Notes under the pieces: model-generated
Databases searched by the model: none
What the model was told of the DNA's origin: nothing
Seen by the model: the letters and a program-made list of their open reading frames with translations, nothing else
Shown: piece after piece, positions 44,393 through 54,284 of the stretch
How positions within the stretch are numbered: the stretch's first letter is position 1
Layout of the letters: every line of letters starts with the position of its first letter
Made by a program: the position numbers and the translations under genes
Assembly: GCF_900156025.1 (NCBI RefSeq)
Contig: NZ_FTMO01000004.1
Coordinates: 1-64,000, forward strand
DNA from: Allobosea sp. TND4EK4
GTDB lineage: Bacteria > Pseudomonadota > Alphaproteobacteria > Rhizobiales > Beijerinckiaceae
Direction of reading: 5' to 3'
DNA length: 64,000 bases

Positions 44393-46351
44393 TCAGCCCT
44401 CGGCTTCGGTCTTGCGGTCGAACCAGAAGGCGTCCGGCATGTAGCGGCCGAGGAAGGCTCCCGGCTCGAAGCTGTAGAGCCCTTCATTGGGAACGTTGCG
44501 CAGGTCGCGCGCGGTCACGATCGGCTGCAGCGTGCCGTTGATGACGCCGATGGTGAAGAGCTGGTCGGCGTTGATGGCGAGCATCTCCTGCCAGATCTTG
44601 CGGCGCTCCTGCCTCGTCACGCTGATGCGCCATTGCTGGTAGAGCCGGACGAGCCCGTTCGCCTCTGCGAGCGCCGGACGCTCGCCCTCCCGCCCGTTGC
44701 TCTCGAAGAACTGCCCCCAGCGCGGCCACTGGTACTGAGCCGGGGAGGTGGGGGCGAGCGCGTCAGGCTCCATGTCCGGGGTGACGAGCGCATTGTCCAT
44801 GCCGGCCCAGGCCGACATCACCGTCTGGCCGGCGAGAATGCGACGGCGGAAGACGTCGCGCTGCGTCGAGCGCGGGTAGATCTTGATGCCGACCGCGAAG
44901 AAATCCTGCTTCACGAGGTCGAGGATATCGGTCTCCTCGGTGTTCTCTCCTGCCGTCTCGATGCTGAACTCGAGCCGGCGCCCGTCCGGCAGCAGGCGCA
45001 CCCCGTCATCGTCGCGCCTGGTCAGGCCGATTTCGTCGAGCAGGCGGTTGGCGAGAGCCGGGTCGTGCTGGGTCCAGAGCGCGGCGAGGCGGGCATCGTA
45101 GAGCGGGCTTTCCGGCAAGGCGGTGTTGCCGCTGACGCGCGCCAGGCCGAAGAAGATGACCTTGTTGACGTCCTCGCGGTTGATGGCGACGGAAAGGGCA
45201 CGGCGGTAGCGGAGATCGCGGTTGAGATCACGCCAGACCGGGTCGATCGCGTTCAGATTGGGCAGCAGCGCGAAATAGGAGCCCTCCGCCCGCTTCCACA
45301 GCTTGACCTCGATGTTCATCCGCTTCGAGGCGTCCTTGAGGAAGGTGTAGTTGTCGAAGCGCAGATAGCGGGCCTGCAAATCGGATTCGCCGGCCGCGGT
45401 CTTGGCCGGCACCAGCGCGCTCGTTCCGATCGTCAAGGTGACGCGATCGGCATAGGGCAGCTGGCGGCCGTTCTCGTCGATGCGGTGAAAGTAAGGGTTG
45501 CGCTCGAAGACAAACTGCTCGGCCGGCAGCGGCGTGGTGTTGCGCCAGGGCTCCAGCGTCGGCAGGTCCGGGTTCTCCGGGCGATACATGCGCGACTTGC
45601 GCTCATGGAGCGCGCCCCAGTCGCGAACGCGGTTTTCGGCGATCTTGGCCTTGAGCGCGCGCCTGTCGGCATAGCGCTCATGGAACTGCTTGAGATAGCG
45701 GGACGGCATGAAGAGATAGGTCGGCTGGGCATCGGCCAGCGCCGGCAGGAAGGTCGGGTTCGGGGTGGTCCAGCTGTAGCGGATCTCGGTTTCGCTCAGG
45801 ATCTCGATGCGCGGCGGCTCGCCGCCCGGCAGCAGCGCCTGCGGCGGCCCGCCGGGCGAGAGCCGCGCATTGTTGGCGACATCCTCCCACCAGTACCGGA
45901 AATCCTCCGTGGTGAACGGCGATCCATCGGACCAGTGGTGACCCGTGCGCAGGCGCAGGGTAAAGACGCGCCCCTCCTGGACGTCGAAGCTCTCGAGCAC
46001 ATCCGGCACCAGCTCGAGGTCGTCGTCATAGACGATCAGGCGGGTGTAGCCGTAGAGCGTCATCATGCGCAGGTCGCGCTGGTCGCCCATCAGCATGCGG
46101 ATGTCGCCGCCATGACGGCCGGGAAGCCGGGCGCGCCTGGCCATCTCGATGACGCGCGGCACATTGGGCAGCCGCTCGGCCACGCGGGGCAGGGCTCCGC
46201 TTTTGACGCGCTCGGCGAAATAGGGGCTGTCGATCGCGCCGCCCGCCGGTGGCAAGGCGCGGGCGGGCCGCGCCCAGCCGGCCGGCGCGAGCGCGGCGGC
46301 GCCAAGTATCAGTACTTCGCGGCGGGTGTGGCCTGGCTTGTGCCCGCTCAC
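44393..46351 (-). CDS. Family 5 solute-binding protein of the ABC importer
   Basis: A 652-residue periplasmic binding protein with a Tat-like signal (TRREVLILGAAALAPAGWA, then ARA). LRLRTGHHWSDGSPFTTEDF is the family 5 signature, with KLWKRAEGSYFALLPN in the second lobe and INREDVNKVIFFGLA. Its length resembles YejA and alpha-galactoside binders rather than DppA. The GTG start at 46351 overlaps the ATPase stop (GTGA). Substrate could be a peptide or an oligosaccharide; glycosyltransferase neighbours favour the latter. Confidence 0.85.
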   Translation of the reverse strand: MSGHKPGHTRREVLILGAAALAPAGWARPARALPPAGGAIDSPYFAERVKSGALPRVAERLPNVPRVIEMARRARLPGRHGGDIRMLMGDQRDLRMMTLYGYTRLIVYDDDLELVPDVLESFDVQEGRVFTLRLRTGHHWSDGSPFTTEDFRYWWEDVANNARLSPGGPPQALLPGGEPPRIEILSETEIRYSWTTPNPTFLPALADAQPTYLFMPSRYLKQFHERYADRRALKAKIAENRVRDWGALHERKSRMYRPENPDLPTLEPWRNTTPLPAEQFVFERNPYFHRIDENGRQLPYADRVTLTIGTSALVPAKTAAGESDLQARYLRFDNYTFLKDASKRMNIEVKLWKRAEGSYFALLPNLNAIDPVWRDLNRDLRYRRALSVAINREDVNKVIFFGLARVSGNTALPESPLYDARLAALWTQHDPALANRLLDEIGLTRRDDDGVRLLPDGRRLEFSIETAGENTEETDILDLVKQDFFAVGIKIYPRSTQRDVFRRRILAGQTVMSAWAGMDNALVTPDMEPDALAPTSPAQYQWPRWGQFFESNGREGERPALAEANGLVRLYQQWRISVTRQERRKIWQEMLAINADQLFTIGVINGTLQPIVTARDLRNVPNEGLYSFEPGAFLGRYMPDAFWFDRKTEAEG

Positions 46352-48228
46352 GAGACCAGCTCCTTCACATCCGCATCGGCGCGCGCCAGCACATAGTGTC
46401 CCGATCCAAGCGGCAGATGCGACAGCCCGCCGCCATCCTCGCCGTGGCGGAACGCGGCGTCCCAATGGCGCTCGTCCGAGGCGCCGCCCGGTGCCGTCAG
46501 CTTGAAGTCCAGCTTGCGGTCGAGATCGGCGAAGGGGACCGAGCGCAGCAGCGCCTTGGTGTAGGGGTGGACCGGCGCGGCGAAGATGCGGTGGCGGGGC
46601 GCGATCTCGACGATGCGCCCGTTGGCCATTACCGCGATCCGGTCGGCCATGTAGTTCACCACGGCCAGGTTGTGGGAGATGAACAGGAAGGTCAGGCCTC
46701 GCTCGGCCTGGAGATCCTTCAGCAGGTTCAGGATCTGCGCCTGCACCGAGACGTCGAGCGCCGAGACCGGCTCGTCGCAGATGATCAGCTCCGGATCGAG
46801 CGCGAGCGCGCGGGCGATGCCGATGCGCTGGCGCTGCCCGCCCGAGAAGGAATGCGGGTAGCGGTTCAGGAAGCGGATATCGAGTCCGACATCCTGCATC
46901 AGCTGTTTGACGCGCTCGTTCTGGGCCGCGCTCTCGCCGCGCTCGTGAATGATCAGCGGCTCGCGCAGGATGTTCTTCACCGTCATGCGCGGCGACAGCG
47001 ACGAGACCGGGTCCTGGAAGATCATCTGGACGCGGGGGCGGAAGGCGCGCAACGCCTCGCCCCGCAGGGCCAGGAGGTCGGTCCGCCCCCGTCCGTCGTC
47101 GAAGATCACCTCGCCCGAATCGGCGCTGACGGCGCGCATGATGATCTTGCTGACGGTGGTCTTGCCGCAGCCGCTCTCGCCCACCAGTCCGAGGCATTCG
47201 CCGCGGCAGATGTCGAACGAGACGTCGTCCACGGCCTTCACCGCGTTTAGCGTGCCCTTGCCGAAGAAGCTGCGCGAGCCCGTGACATAGGTCTTGGAGA
47301 GCCCGCGCACGCGCAGCAGCGGCGCGTCCTGTGCCGCAGGCTCCGGCCTTGCGCGGATCTCGGCTTTCGGGCGCGGCTTGGCCTCGCGGAGGGCGACGAG
47401 ACGCTCGCCTTCCTGCATGTCGAAATGCGGCGAGGCCTTGAGCAGGGCCTTGAGATAGGGATGACGGGGGCGGCGGAAGACATCCTCGGCCGTGCCGCGT
47501 TCCATGATCTCGCCATGGAAGATCACGACGACCTCGTCGGCCATGTTGGCGACGACGCCGAGGTCATGGGTGATCAGCAGGATCGCCATGCCCATCTCGG
47601 CCTGGAGATCGCGCATCAGGTCGAGCACCTGGGCCTGGATGGTGACGTCGAGGGCGGTCGTCGGCTCGTCGGCGATGAGCAGGGCCGGGCGGCAGATCAG
47701 TGCCATGGCCAGCATCGCGCGCTGGCGCAGGCCGCCCGACAGTTCGAAAGGGTAGGCACCGAAGGCGCGGGGCGGGTCCTTGAAGCCGACGCGCTTCAGC
47801 ATCGCCTCGATCTGCTCGCGCGCCTGCTTGCGGCTCATCGGGCGGTGCAGGAGCAGCGCCTCCTCGATCTGGTTGCCGATGGTGTGGACCGGCGAGAGCG
47901 AGGACATCGGCTCCTGGAAGATCATGCCGATGCGCCCGCCGCGCAGGGCGCGGATGCCCGGTCCCTCGGCAGGCAGGCCGGCGATGTCGACCGCCGTTTC
48001 GGGCGCCGCCGGGTCCCGGAACAGGATCTCGCCGCCGGTGATGGCGCCGGAGCGCGGCAGCAGCCCCATGATCGCCTGCGAGATCACCGATTTGCCGGAC
48101 CCGGACTCGCCGACCAGCGCCACCGTCTTGCCGGCGGGAACGCGCAGGCTTACGCCCTTCACGACATCGCGAGCGAGCCCGTGGACCGTGAAGGCGATCT
48201 GCAGATCCTTGACGCGCAGGATGTCCAT
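46348..48228 (-). CDS. Fused double ATP-binding protein of the ABC importer (DppD-DppF type)
   Basis: A 626-residue protein with two complete nucleotide-binding domains. NBD1 (about 1-260) has [21 protein letters not shown] and [15 protein letters not shown]2 (about 300-565) has [21 protein letters not shown] and [12 protein letters not shown]. YejF-type fusions have this plan. I set the start at 48228 (MDILRVKDL); the frame upstream is non-family. It heads the minus-strand importer operon, divergent from the ABC exporter-like gene at 48453. Confidence 0.9.
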   Translation of the reverse strand: MDILRVKDLQIAFTVHGLARDVVKGVSLRVPAGKTVALVGESGSGKSVISQAIMGLLPRSGAITGGEILFRDPAAPETAVDIAGLPAEGPGIRALRGGRIGMIFQEPMSSLSPVHTIGNQIEEALLLHRPMSRKQAREQIEAMLKRVGFKDPPRAFGAYPFELSGGLRQRAMLAMALICRPALLIADEPTTALDVTIQAQVLDLMRDLQAEMGMAILLITHDLGVVANMADEVVVIFHGEIMERGTAEDVFRRPRHPYLKALLKASPHFDMQEGERLVALREAKPRPKAEIRARPEPAAQDAPLLRVRGLSKTYVTGSRSFFGKGTLNAVKAVDDVSFDICRGECLGLVGESGCGKTTVSKIIMRAVSADSGEVIFDDGRGRTDLLALRGEALRAFRPRVQMIFQDPVSSLSPRMTVKNILREPLIIHERGESAAQNERVKQLMQDVGLDIRFLNRYPHSFSGGQRQRIGIARALALDPELIICDEPVSALDVSVQAQILNLLKDLQAERGLTFLFISHNLAVVNYMADRIAVMANGRIVEIAPRHRIFAAPVHPYTKALLRSVPFADLDRKLDFKLTAPGGASDERHWDAAFRHGEDGGGLSHLPLGSGHYVLARADADVKELVS

Positions 48229-48452
48229 GACCCGAAACGACGCCTGCCCCTTGACCACGCCGGTTACCAAACCCGACGCCACTAGACGTTGAAAGTTCCG
48301 TCTTGCCAATGGCTTTCGACGTGCGAGCGGATCGAGGAAGGCCTTTGCCGTATGCGGATGACGGACCGGTGACGGCAGCGCCATGCCGAACCTCTCCCAC
48401 CCGGTGATCCTGCAGCCCGAGCCCCGCGATCTCGCTCTATGGACGATCGTCC

Positions 48453-51239
48453 ATGCGACGCATAAGTGAGGAGATCGACTTCCGCCGCGCCGGACAGGAT
48501 CGCGCCTTGGATTCCAACCTCTTCCGGTACATCTGGCAGAAGAGCCGGGGCGAGCAGATCGTCGTCCTGCTGATCATCCTCGCGTCGATCCCGTTCAACT
48601 GGGCCTCGTTCGACGTGCCCAAGCGCATCGTCAACGACGCGATCCAGGGCGGAGCCTTCAAGGACGGCAAGACGACGGCGACGCTGTTCGATATCTCCTT
48701 CCATCTGCCGGACTGGCTGGGCGGGGCCGGGTTCAAGCTGTTCGACGGGTTCCAGGTCGAGCAGCTCGGCCTGCTGCTCGGGCTCTCGTCCTATTTCCTG
48801 CTGCTGGTCCTGATCAACGGCGCGTTCAAATACGTCGTCAATGTCCGCAAGGGCATTCTCGGCGAGCGGATGCTGCGGCGGATGCGCTTCGACCTGTTCA
48901 GTCAGCTCATGCGCTTCCGGCCGGAGGAGATCCGCTCGGTCAAGCCGGCCGAGATCGCCAGCATGATCAAGGACGAGGTCGAGCCCGTCGGCGCCTTCGT
49001 CGGCGACGCCTTCATCCAGCCGGTCTTCCTTTTGTCCCAGGCTTTGACGGCGCTGGTCTTCATCATGGCGCAGAGCTTCTGGCTGGGCTCCATCGCGCTG
49101 CTGATCGTGCTGGCGCAGGCGATCATCATCCCGATCCTGCGGCGCGAGCAGCTGAGACTGGGCCGCGAACGGCAGATCGAGTCGCGCGCTCTGGCCGGGC
49201 GCATCGGCGAGATCGTCGATGCCGGGCCGATGATCCAGGCGCATGGCGCGACGGCCTATGTCCAGGCCGACATCGCCGGGCGCCTCGGAACGCTCTTCGA
49301 CATTCGCTACGCGCTCTACAAGCGCAAATTCGCGGTCAAATTCCTGAACAACCTGCTGGCCCAGGTGACGCCATTCTTCTTCTACGCGATCGGCGGCTTC
49401 TTTGCGCTGCAGGGCCGGCTGGACATCGGCCAGCTCGTCGCGGTCATCGCCGCCTATCGCGACCTTCCCCCGCCGATCAAGGAGCTGATCGACTGGGACC
49501 AGCAGCGCAACGACGTGACCATCAAATACGAGCAGGTCATCTCCCAGTTCAACAGCGACGATACGCTGATCCTCGGGAACGGCGACGCGGCCGACCCGCT
49601 GCCGGAGCGCGGCGAGATCCGTATCGATGCGCTGCAGATGCTCGACAATCGCGGGCAACCGTTGTTGACACCCCTCTCGATGACGGTGCCCCGGCCTGGC
49701 GTGGTGGCCCTCATCGGTCCCCATGGCGCGGGCAAGGACGTGCTCGGCCGCATCCTCGGGCGGCAGGCAACGAACTACACCGGACGCGTCTCGATCGACG
49801 GGACGCCGCTGGCGGAGATGTCGGTCGAGCGGGCGAGTCATCTCATCGGCTATGCCGGGGACGAGCCCGAGCTGATCGCCGGGACGATCCGCGACAACAT
49901 CCTGCTGCCGCTGAAGCGCCATCGGCCGACCCTCAAGCGCGACGGGCTGAGCGAGCGGGAACACCGGCGCTTCGTGGAATCGATTCGTTCGGGCAATCCG
50001 CCCTTTCCGTTCGATGCCGACTGGACGGACTACGAGGGAGCCGGCGTCGCCGACAACGCCGCGCTGGTCAGCCGCGTCAGCGAGCTGCTCGACGTGCTGG
50101 GCGTCCGGGAGGACATCTATCAGCTCGGCCTCGGCGGCAAGGTGATGCCGCCGCTCAGCGAGGGCGCGACCGCACGGATCATCGCCTCGCGCCAAGCCGT
50201 CGCGGTCGAACTGGAGCGTGCCGATCTCGGCAACCTGATCGAGCCCTTCGTCCTGGACCGCTACAACGACAACGCGACCATCGCCGAAAACCTGATCTTC
50301 GGAACGCGCACGACCCCGCGCTTCGACAGCGCGACCCTGCTGTTCGAGCCTTATGCGCATGCGATCCTCAAGGCTGAGGCTCTGATCGAGCCTCTCGCCG
50401 AGATGGGGGCGCGCATCGTCGCCACCGTGGTCGAAATCTTCAGTGGGTTGCCGCAGGGCCATGCGCTGTTCGATCGCTACTCCTTCGGCGTCGGCTTCGC
50501 TTTCGAGCGCCTGAACGAGCTCGCGGACATCCTGTCGAAGCAGGACATGCGCGCGCCGCTGGACCCGGAGACCGAGCGGGACCTCGTCGCGCTGGCTCTC
50601 GGCTATATCGAGCCCAAGCACAGGCTGAACCTGATCGACGAGCGGCTGCGGCGGCGCATCCTGCGTGCCCGCGCGAGCTTCAGGCTCCACCTGCCCGCCG
50701 ACGCGGCGGACGACATCGATTTCTACGATCCTGAGCGGGTGATGCTGGGCGCCAGCGTCCGCGACAATCTGATGTTCGGGCGCGTCGGCTACGGCATCGC
50801 GGATGCGGAGCGGCGCGTGGGCGAGGTGGTTCATCAGGCCCTGGCGCGCTCGGGGCTCGAGGAAGCGCTGTACCGCCTGGGTCTCGCCACGGAAGCCGGC
50901 ATCCGGGGCCGGCACCTGCCCACCCGGCTGCGGCACGCGGTCCCGATCGTGCAGGCGCTGATCAAGGGGCCGCGGGTCGCCGTCCTCGACGTGACGGGGC
51001 TGCTGGCGATCTCCGACGAGCCGGGCGAAGTTCTGTCGCGCCTGCGTCGCTATTGCGAGGGCATGACGCTGTTTCTTCTGCTGGCGGATGCTAGTCTGGT
51101 CGAGGACGTTCCGACCCGTGTGGTCTTTCACGGGGCGACAGGCACGGTCCGGCAGGGCGAACATCGGGAGCCTGCGAACGATGCCCGCCCGGAAGCCCCG
51201 GGCACCCCGGCTCTGGAACGGATGGAGGCACGGTCATGA
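48453..51239 (+). CDS. Large degenerate ABC exporter-like protein
   Basis: A 928-residue protein. Residues about 30-330 form a six-helix ABC exporter-type membrane domain. The nucleotide-binding part starts near 380, with an altered Walker A GPHGAGKDVLG (422-432; Asp replaces the usual Ser/Thr). The expected signature region reads RHLPTRLRHAVPIVQALI (820-837) instead of LSGGQ. Walker B VAVLDVTG (842-849) has Val in place of the catalytic Glu. Between them lies about 350 extra residues. Three IRENI-like segments recur: GTIRDNILLP (477), ATIAENLIFG (608) and ASVRDNLMFG (767). Its stop overlaps the next gene by ATGA. Probably a non-canonical or non-hydrolysing transporter or sensor. Confidence 0.8.
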   Translation: MRRISEEIDFRRAGQDRALDSNLFRYIWQKSRGEQIVVLLIILASIPFNWASFDVPKRIVNDAIQGGAFKDGKTTATLFDISFHLPDWLGGAGFKLFDGFQVEQLGLLLGLSSYFLLLVLINGAFKYVVNVRKGILGERMLRRMRFDLFSQLMRFRPEEIRSVKPAEIASMIKDEVEPVGAFVGDAFIQPVFLLSQALTALVFIMAQSFWLGSIALLIVLAQAIIIPILRREQLRLGRERQIESRALAGRIGEIVDAGPMIQAHGATAYVQADIAGRLGTLFDIRYALYKRKFAVKFLNNLLAQVTPFFFYAIGGFFALQGRLDIGQLVAVIAAYRDLPPPIKELIDWDQQRNDVTIKYEQVISQFNSDDTLILGNGDAADPLPERGEIRIDALQMLDNRGQPLLTPLSMTVPRPGVVALIGPHGAGKDVLGRILGRQATNYTGRVSIDGTPLAEMSVERASHLIGYAGDEPELIAGTIRDNILLPLKRHRPTLKRDGLSEREHRRFVESIRSGNPPFPFDADWTDYEGAGVADNAALVSRVSELLDVLGVREDIYQLGLGGKVMPPLSEGATARIIASRQAVAVELERADLGNLIEPFVLDRYNDNATIAENLIFGTRTTPRFDSATLLFEPYAHAILKAEALIEPLAEMGARIVATVVEIFSGLPQGHALFDRYSFGVGFAFERLNELADILSKQDMRAPLDPETERDLVALALGYIEPKHRLNLIDERLRRRILRARASFRLHLPADAADDIDFYDPERVMLGASVRDNLMFGRVGYGIADAERRVGEVVHQALARSGLEEALYRLGLATEAGIRGRHLPTRLRHAVPIVQALIKGPRVAVLDVTGLLAISDEPGEVLSRLRRYCEGMTLFLLLADASLVEDVPTRVVFHGATGTVRQGEHREPANDARPEAPGTPALERMEARS

Positions 51240-51688
51240 CGCTCGAAACCGACATGGGTTGCCTGAGGGCCCTGCCCCTGTTCAAGGACCTGCCGGCCTC
51301 CCGCCTCAAGCTCGTCGCCCTGATGGGCGAGCGTCTGCGCTTCCCGGCCGGGACGCCGATGGTGCGCGATACAGAACAGCCGGACGGCGTCTATGTCATC
51401 CTGCAAGGTGAGGTCGAATTTTCCCAGGGCGATGCGGGTGGTTCCGTCCGCCGGTTCCAGAAGGAGGCCGGCAGCATCATCGGGGACGTTTCGCTGCTCA
51501 GCGGCCAGCGCTTCCTCGGGAAGGTCAGCGCGAAGACCGAGGTGCTGGCCCTGCGGATTCCCCGCGACCTGTTCTTCGAGTTGCTGCAGACCGTGCCCGA
51601 GTTCAGCCTGGCGATCTGCCGTGATCTCGCGAGCCGCGTGGCGCGGCTGGCCAATGTCCTGCTGCGCGAAGACGAAGCGGTATCATGA
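51236..51688 (+). CDS. Cyclic-nucleotide-binding-like (CRP N-domain-like) protein
   Basis: A 150-residue single-domain protein. LFKDLPASRLKLVALMGERL and PDGVYVILQGEVEF are typical of CNB domains. The phosphate-binding cassette IIGDVSLLSGQRFLGKV keeps the Gly but has Asp for Glu, and the conserved Arg position appears to be Phe by simple alignment. There is no DNA-binding helix-turn-helix, so it is not a regulator of the CRP type. It overlaps the ABC-like gene by 4 bases, and is 13 bases upstream of the cyclase-like gene. Confidence 0.8.
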   Translation: MTLETDMGCLRALPLFKDLPASRLKLVALMGERLRFPAGTPMVRDTEQPDGVYVILQGEVEFSQGDAGGSVRRFQKEAGSIIGDVSLLSGQRFLGKVSAKTEVLALRIPRDLFFELLQTVPEFSLAICRDLASRVARLANVLLREDEAVS

Positions 51689-51701
51689 CGCGGATTCTCG
51701 C

Positions 51702-53534
51702 ATGAGCTCAACCCGACCGCCGGGCACCGGAAACCGCTCCATCGGAGCTGGCATGAGCGCCGGCATGGGCGCCGGCATGGAGCAGGTCTCGTCCTGGAGC
51801 CGGGACATCCGCTTCGTCTCCGGGCTCGTCCTGCTCTTCTTCGCAACGACGCATTTCCTCAACCACGCGCTCGGCATCTTCGGCGTGGGCGTGATGGAGC
51901 AGGCGCAGTCCTGGCGTTTCGCGATCTGGGGCAGCTGGCCCGGCACAGTCGCGCTCTACGGCTCCTTCGTCGTCCATCCGCTGTTCGCCCTGATCCGCGT
52001 GGCCCAGCGCCGCACCTTCAAAATGCCGGCCCGCGAGATGATCCAGATCGCGCTGGGGCTGACCATCCCGCTGCTGCTCGTCGACCACATCATCGGCACA
52101 AGGGTGATGGGCAGCTATTTCGGGGTCGACGAAAGCTACCACGCGGTGCTGCGGCGGCTCTGGCCGACCTATGCAGTCACCCAGTCGCTGCTTCTTCTGC
52201 TGGTGTGGACGCATGGCGTCATCGGCGTGCATTTCCTGCTGCGCGCGCGGGAGAGCTACCGGCATTGGCGCGACGCCTTCCTGCTCGGTGCCGTCCTCGT
52301 GCCGCTCCTCGCCCTGATCGGCTTCTCTGTCGCGGCGCGCGAGGCGATGCAGATGTCGCTGCCGCCGGAGCTGATGACGCAGGCCCAGCAGGCGATGGCC
52401 AACTTCAACGTCGCCACCGCGAAGAGCACCTTCTACGGGCTGGTGGGGTTCTTCGTGCTGTTCGTCGGCGTGCGCGAGTTCCGCGTGCGCACCACGCGCC
52501 AGATCACCATGCGCTTCGTCGGCCATGGCACGCGGCGGCTCGCGCCGGGGCCGACGGTGCTCGAGATGTTCCGCCGCTTCGGCATTCCGCATGCGGCGCT
52601 CTGCGGCGGGCGGGCACGCTGCGCGACCTGCCGCGTGCTGGTGATCGACGGTGCCGACAGCCTGCCGCGGCCGAGCATGAACGAGGCCAGGCTGTTGCGC
52701 CGCATCTCGGCGCCGGATCGTGTCCGGCTCGCCTGCCAGATCAGGCCGCGCGACGACCTGCAGGTGCAGATCCTGCTGGCCTCGCGCCTCAACGCGGCGC
52801 CGGGGCGCACGCTGGAGCCCGATGCGATGATGGGCAAGCGCGGGCTGACCGTGCTGGTCGCCGATCTGCGCGCGTTCTCGGCGCTATCCGAGCGTCAGCT
52901 GCCGCAGGAGCTCATCGGCCTGCTCAATCGCTTCTTCGACGAGATGGGGCAGGCCATCACCGCTCATGACGGTCGGATCGACGCGTTCTATGGCGACGGG
53001 TTCATGGCGGTGTTCGGGCTGGAGGGCACGCCGGCGCGCGCGGCCCAATCGGCGATCGCCGCCGCCGCCGACATCGTGCGCGCGGTCGAGGCGCTGAACC
53101 GGGAATTCGGTGCCGCCCTGCCTTTGCCGCTGCGGATCGGCATCGGCATCCATAGCGGGGATACGATCACCGGCGCGGTCGAGAACGACAATCTCGGCCG
53201 GCGCGACATCACCGTCGGCGAGACGGTGATGATCGCCGCCCAGCTCGAATCCGCGACGCGGCGGGTACTGGCCGATGTCGTCGTCTCGGAGGACACCATC
53301 CGCCTGAGCGGGCGCAGCTATGCCGGCACCAGCGCGCTCAAGGTATCGATCAAGGGCCGCGACAAGCCGCTGAATGCCTTCGGCTTCGTCAGCGCACCGG
53401 AGTTGCGCAGCCGGCGCGACAGCGCTTCGAAAGCGAAACCCTCCGTCCCCGTGACGGGCGAGGAGTCCGGGGAGGCCGCAGCGACGGCTGATGCGCCGGC
53501 CCGCGAGCCCGACAAGCCGGTGACGGAGGGTTAG
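51702..53534 (+). CDS. Membrane-anchored 2Fe-2S/class III cyclase-like protein
   Basis: A 610-residue protein in three parts. Residues 35-260 hold about six helices with histidines (51, 55, 92, 129, 170, 177), reminiscent of the SdhC-like haem-binding anchor described for S. meliloti CyaC. Residues 270-365 form a plant-type ferredoxin domain with Cys301, Cys307, Cys310 and Cys345. Residues 380-560 are a class III cyclase fold keeping metal Asp388 and Asp432. The usual purine-selecting Lys is Ala428, and the VNxAxRLE motif reads VMIAAQLE, so the catalytic Asn and Arg are Met and Gln. Activity may be lost or changed. Start at 51702. Confidence 0.85.
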   Translation: MSSTRPPGTGNRSIGAGMSAGMGAGMEQVSSWSRDIRFVSGLVLLFFATTHFLNHALGIFGVGVMEQAQSWRFAIWGSWPGTVALYGSFVVHPLFALIRVAQRRTFKMPAREMIQIALGLTIPLLLVDHIIGTRVMGSYFGVDESYHAVLRRLWPTYAVTQSLLLLLVWTHGVIGVHFLLRARESYRHWRDAFLLGAVLVPLLALIGFSVAAREAMQMSLPPELMTQAQQAMANFNVATAKSTFYGLVGFFVLFVGVREFRVRTTRQITMRFVGHGTRRLAPGPTVLEMFRRFGIPHAALCGGRARCATCRVLVIDGADSLPRPSMNEARLLRRISAPDRVRLACQIRPRDDLQVQILLASRLNAAPGRTLEPDAMMGKRGLTVLVADLRAFSALSERQLPQELIGLLNRFFDEMGQAITAHDGRIDAFYGDGFMAVFGLEGTPARAAQSAIAAAADIVRAVEALNREFGAALPLPLRIGIGIHSGDTITGAVENDNLGRRDITVGETVMIAAQLESATRRVLADVVVSEDTIRLSGRSYAGTSALKVSIKGRDKPLNAFGFVSAPELRSRRDSASKAKPSVPVTGEESGEAAATADAPAREPDKPVTEG

Positions 53535-53621
53535 AACCGGCCGTTGCCGCACTGGCTTTCGGCGCGCCGGCTGCCTATGGTCCGCCGCGCTTCGCCTCGT
53601 CCTCCCCATGCCGCCCGAGCC

Positions 53622-54284
53622 ATGACGCCAGAGCCCCCCGTCGAGTCCGTCCATGATCTGCTGAGGGGGATGGCCGCTTTGTCCGGCCACCGGATCGTCG
53701 CCGACGTCGCCCGGCTCTACGGCAAGGGTGCGCCGCCCGATCTGTCGATCGCCTGCAACCATAAGCAGATCGCCTCGAAGCAGTGGCTGGTCGAGGCGCT
53801 GGCGCAGACGTTGCCGCAGCCGGAGGGGCCGGTCTGGGTCCTCGGCGCCTGGTATGGCGTGCTGGGCGCGCTGCTGCTCGATGATGAGGGCCTCGCGGTG
53901 TCGGAGGTCGTCAGCCTCGATGTCGATCCGAGCTGTGCCTCCATCGCCGAGACGCTGAACCATCGCCATGTCGCATCCGGCCGCTTCCGGGCGGTAACGG
54001 CGGATATGACGGCGCTCGACCTTGCGGCGACGACGCCGCGGCCCGGCCTCGTCATCAATACGAGCTGCGAGCATCTGGCCGACGTGCCGGGCTGGCTCGC
54101 GACGCTGCCGGCGGGATTGCCGCTGCTGCTCCAGTCCAACGATTACTATCGCGAGCCCGATCACCGCAGCTGCGTGCCCTCGCTCGCTGCGTTCCGCGAG
54201 CAGGCGGGGCTGTCGGAGGTGTGGTTCGCGGGCGCGCGGCCGACGAAGAACTACACCCGCTTCATGCTGATCGGCCGGCGATGA
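53622..54284 (+). CDS. Class I SAM-methyltransferase-like protein
   Basis: A 220-residue protein with a Rossmann-like core: WVLGAWYGVLGALLLDDEG (motif I-like but without the usual GxGxG), SEVVSLDVDPSCASIAETLN (acidic end of strand 2) and GLVINTSCEHLADVPGW. The C-terminal part has LQSNDYYREPDHRSCVPSL. It may be a methyltransferase or a related SAM-binding enzyme. Its stop overlaps the GT4 start by 4 bases (ATGA), so it belongs to the glycan unit. Alternative start at 53577. Confidence 0.65.
   Translation: MTPEPPVESVHDLLRGMAALSGHRIVADVARLYGKGAPPDLSIACNHKQIASKQWLVEALAQTLPQPEGPVWVLGAWYGVLGALLLDDEGLAVSEVVSLDVDPSCASIAETLNHRHVASGRFRAVTADMTALDLAATTPRPGLVINTSCEHLADVPGWLATLPAGLPLLLQSNDYYREPDHRSCVPSLAAFREQAGLSEVWFAGARPTKNYTRFMLIGRR

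Noticed and set aside
48282..51164. A 960-codon open frame antisense to the ABC-like gene
   Set aside because: High GC leaves long open antisense frames. Its translation is compositionally odd (rich in Arg, Asp, Gln and His) with no domain, while the opposite strand has clear ABC exporter features.
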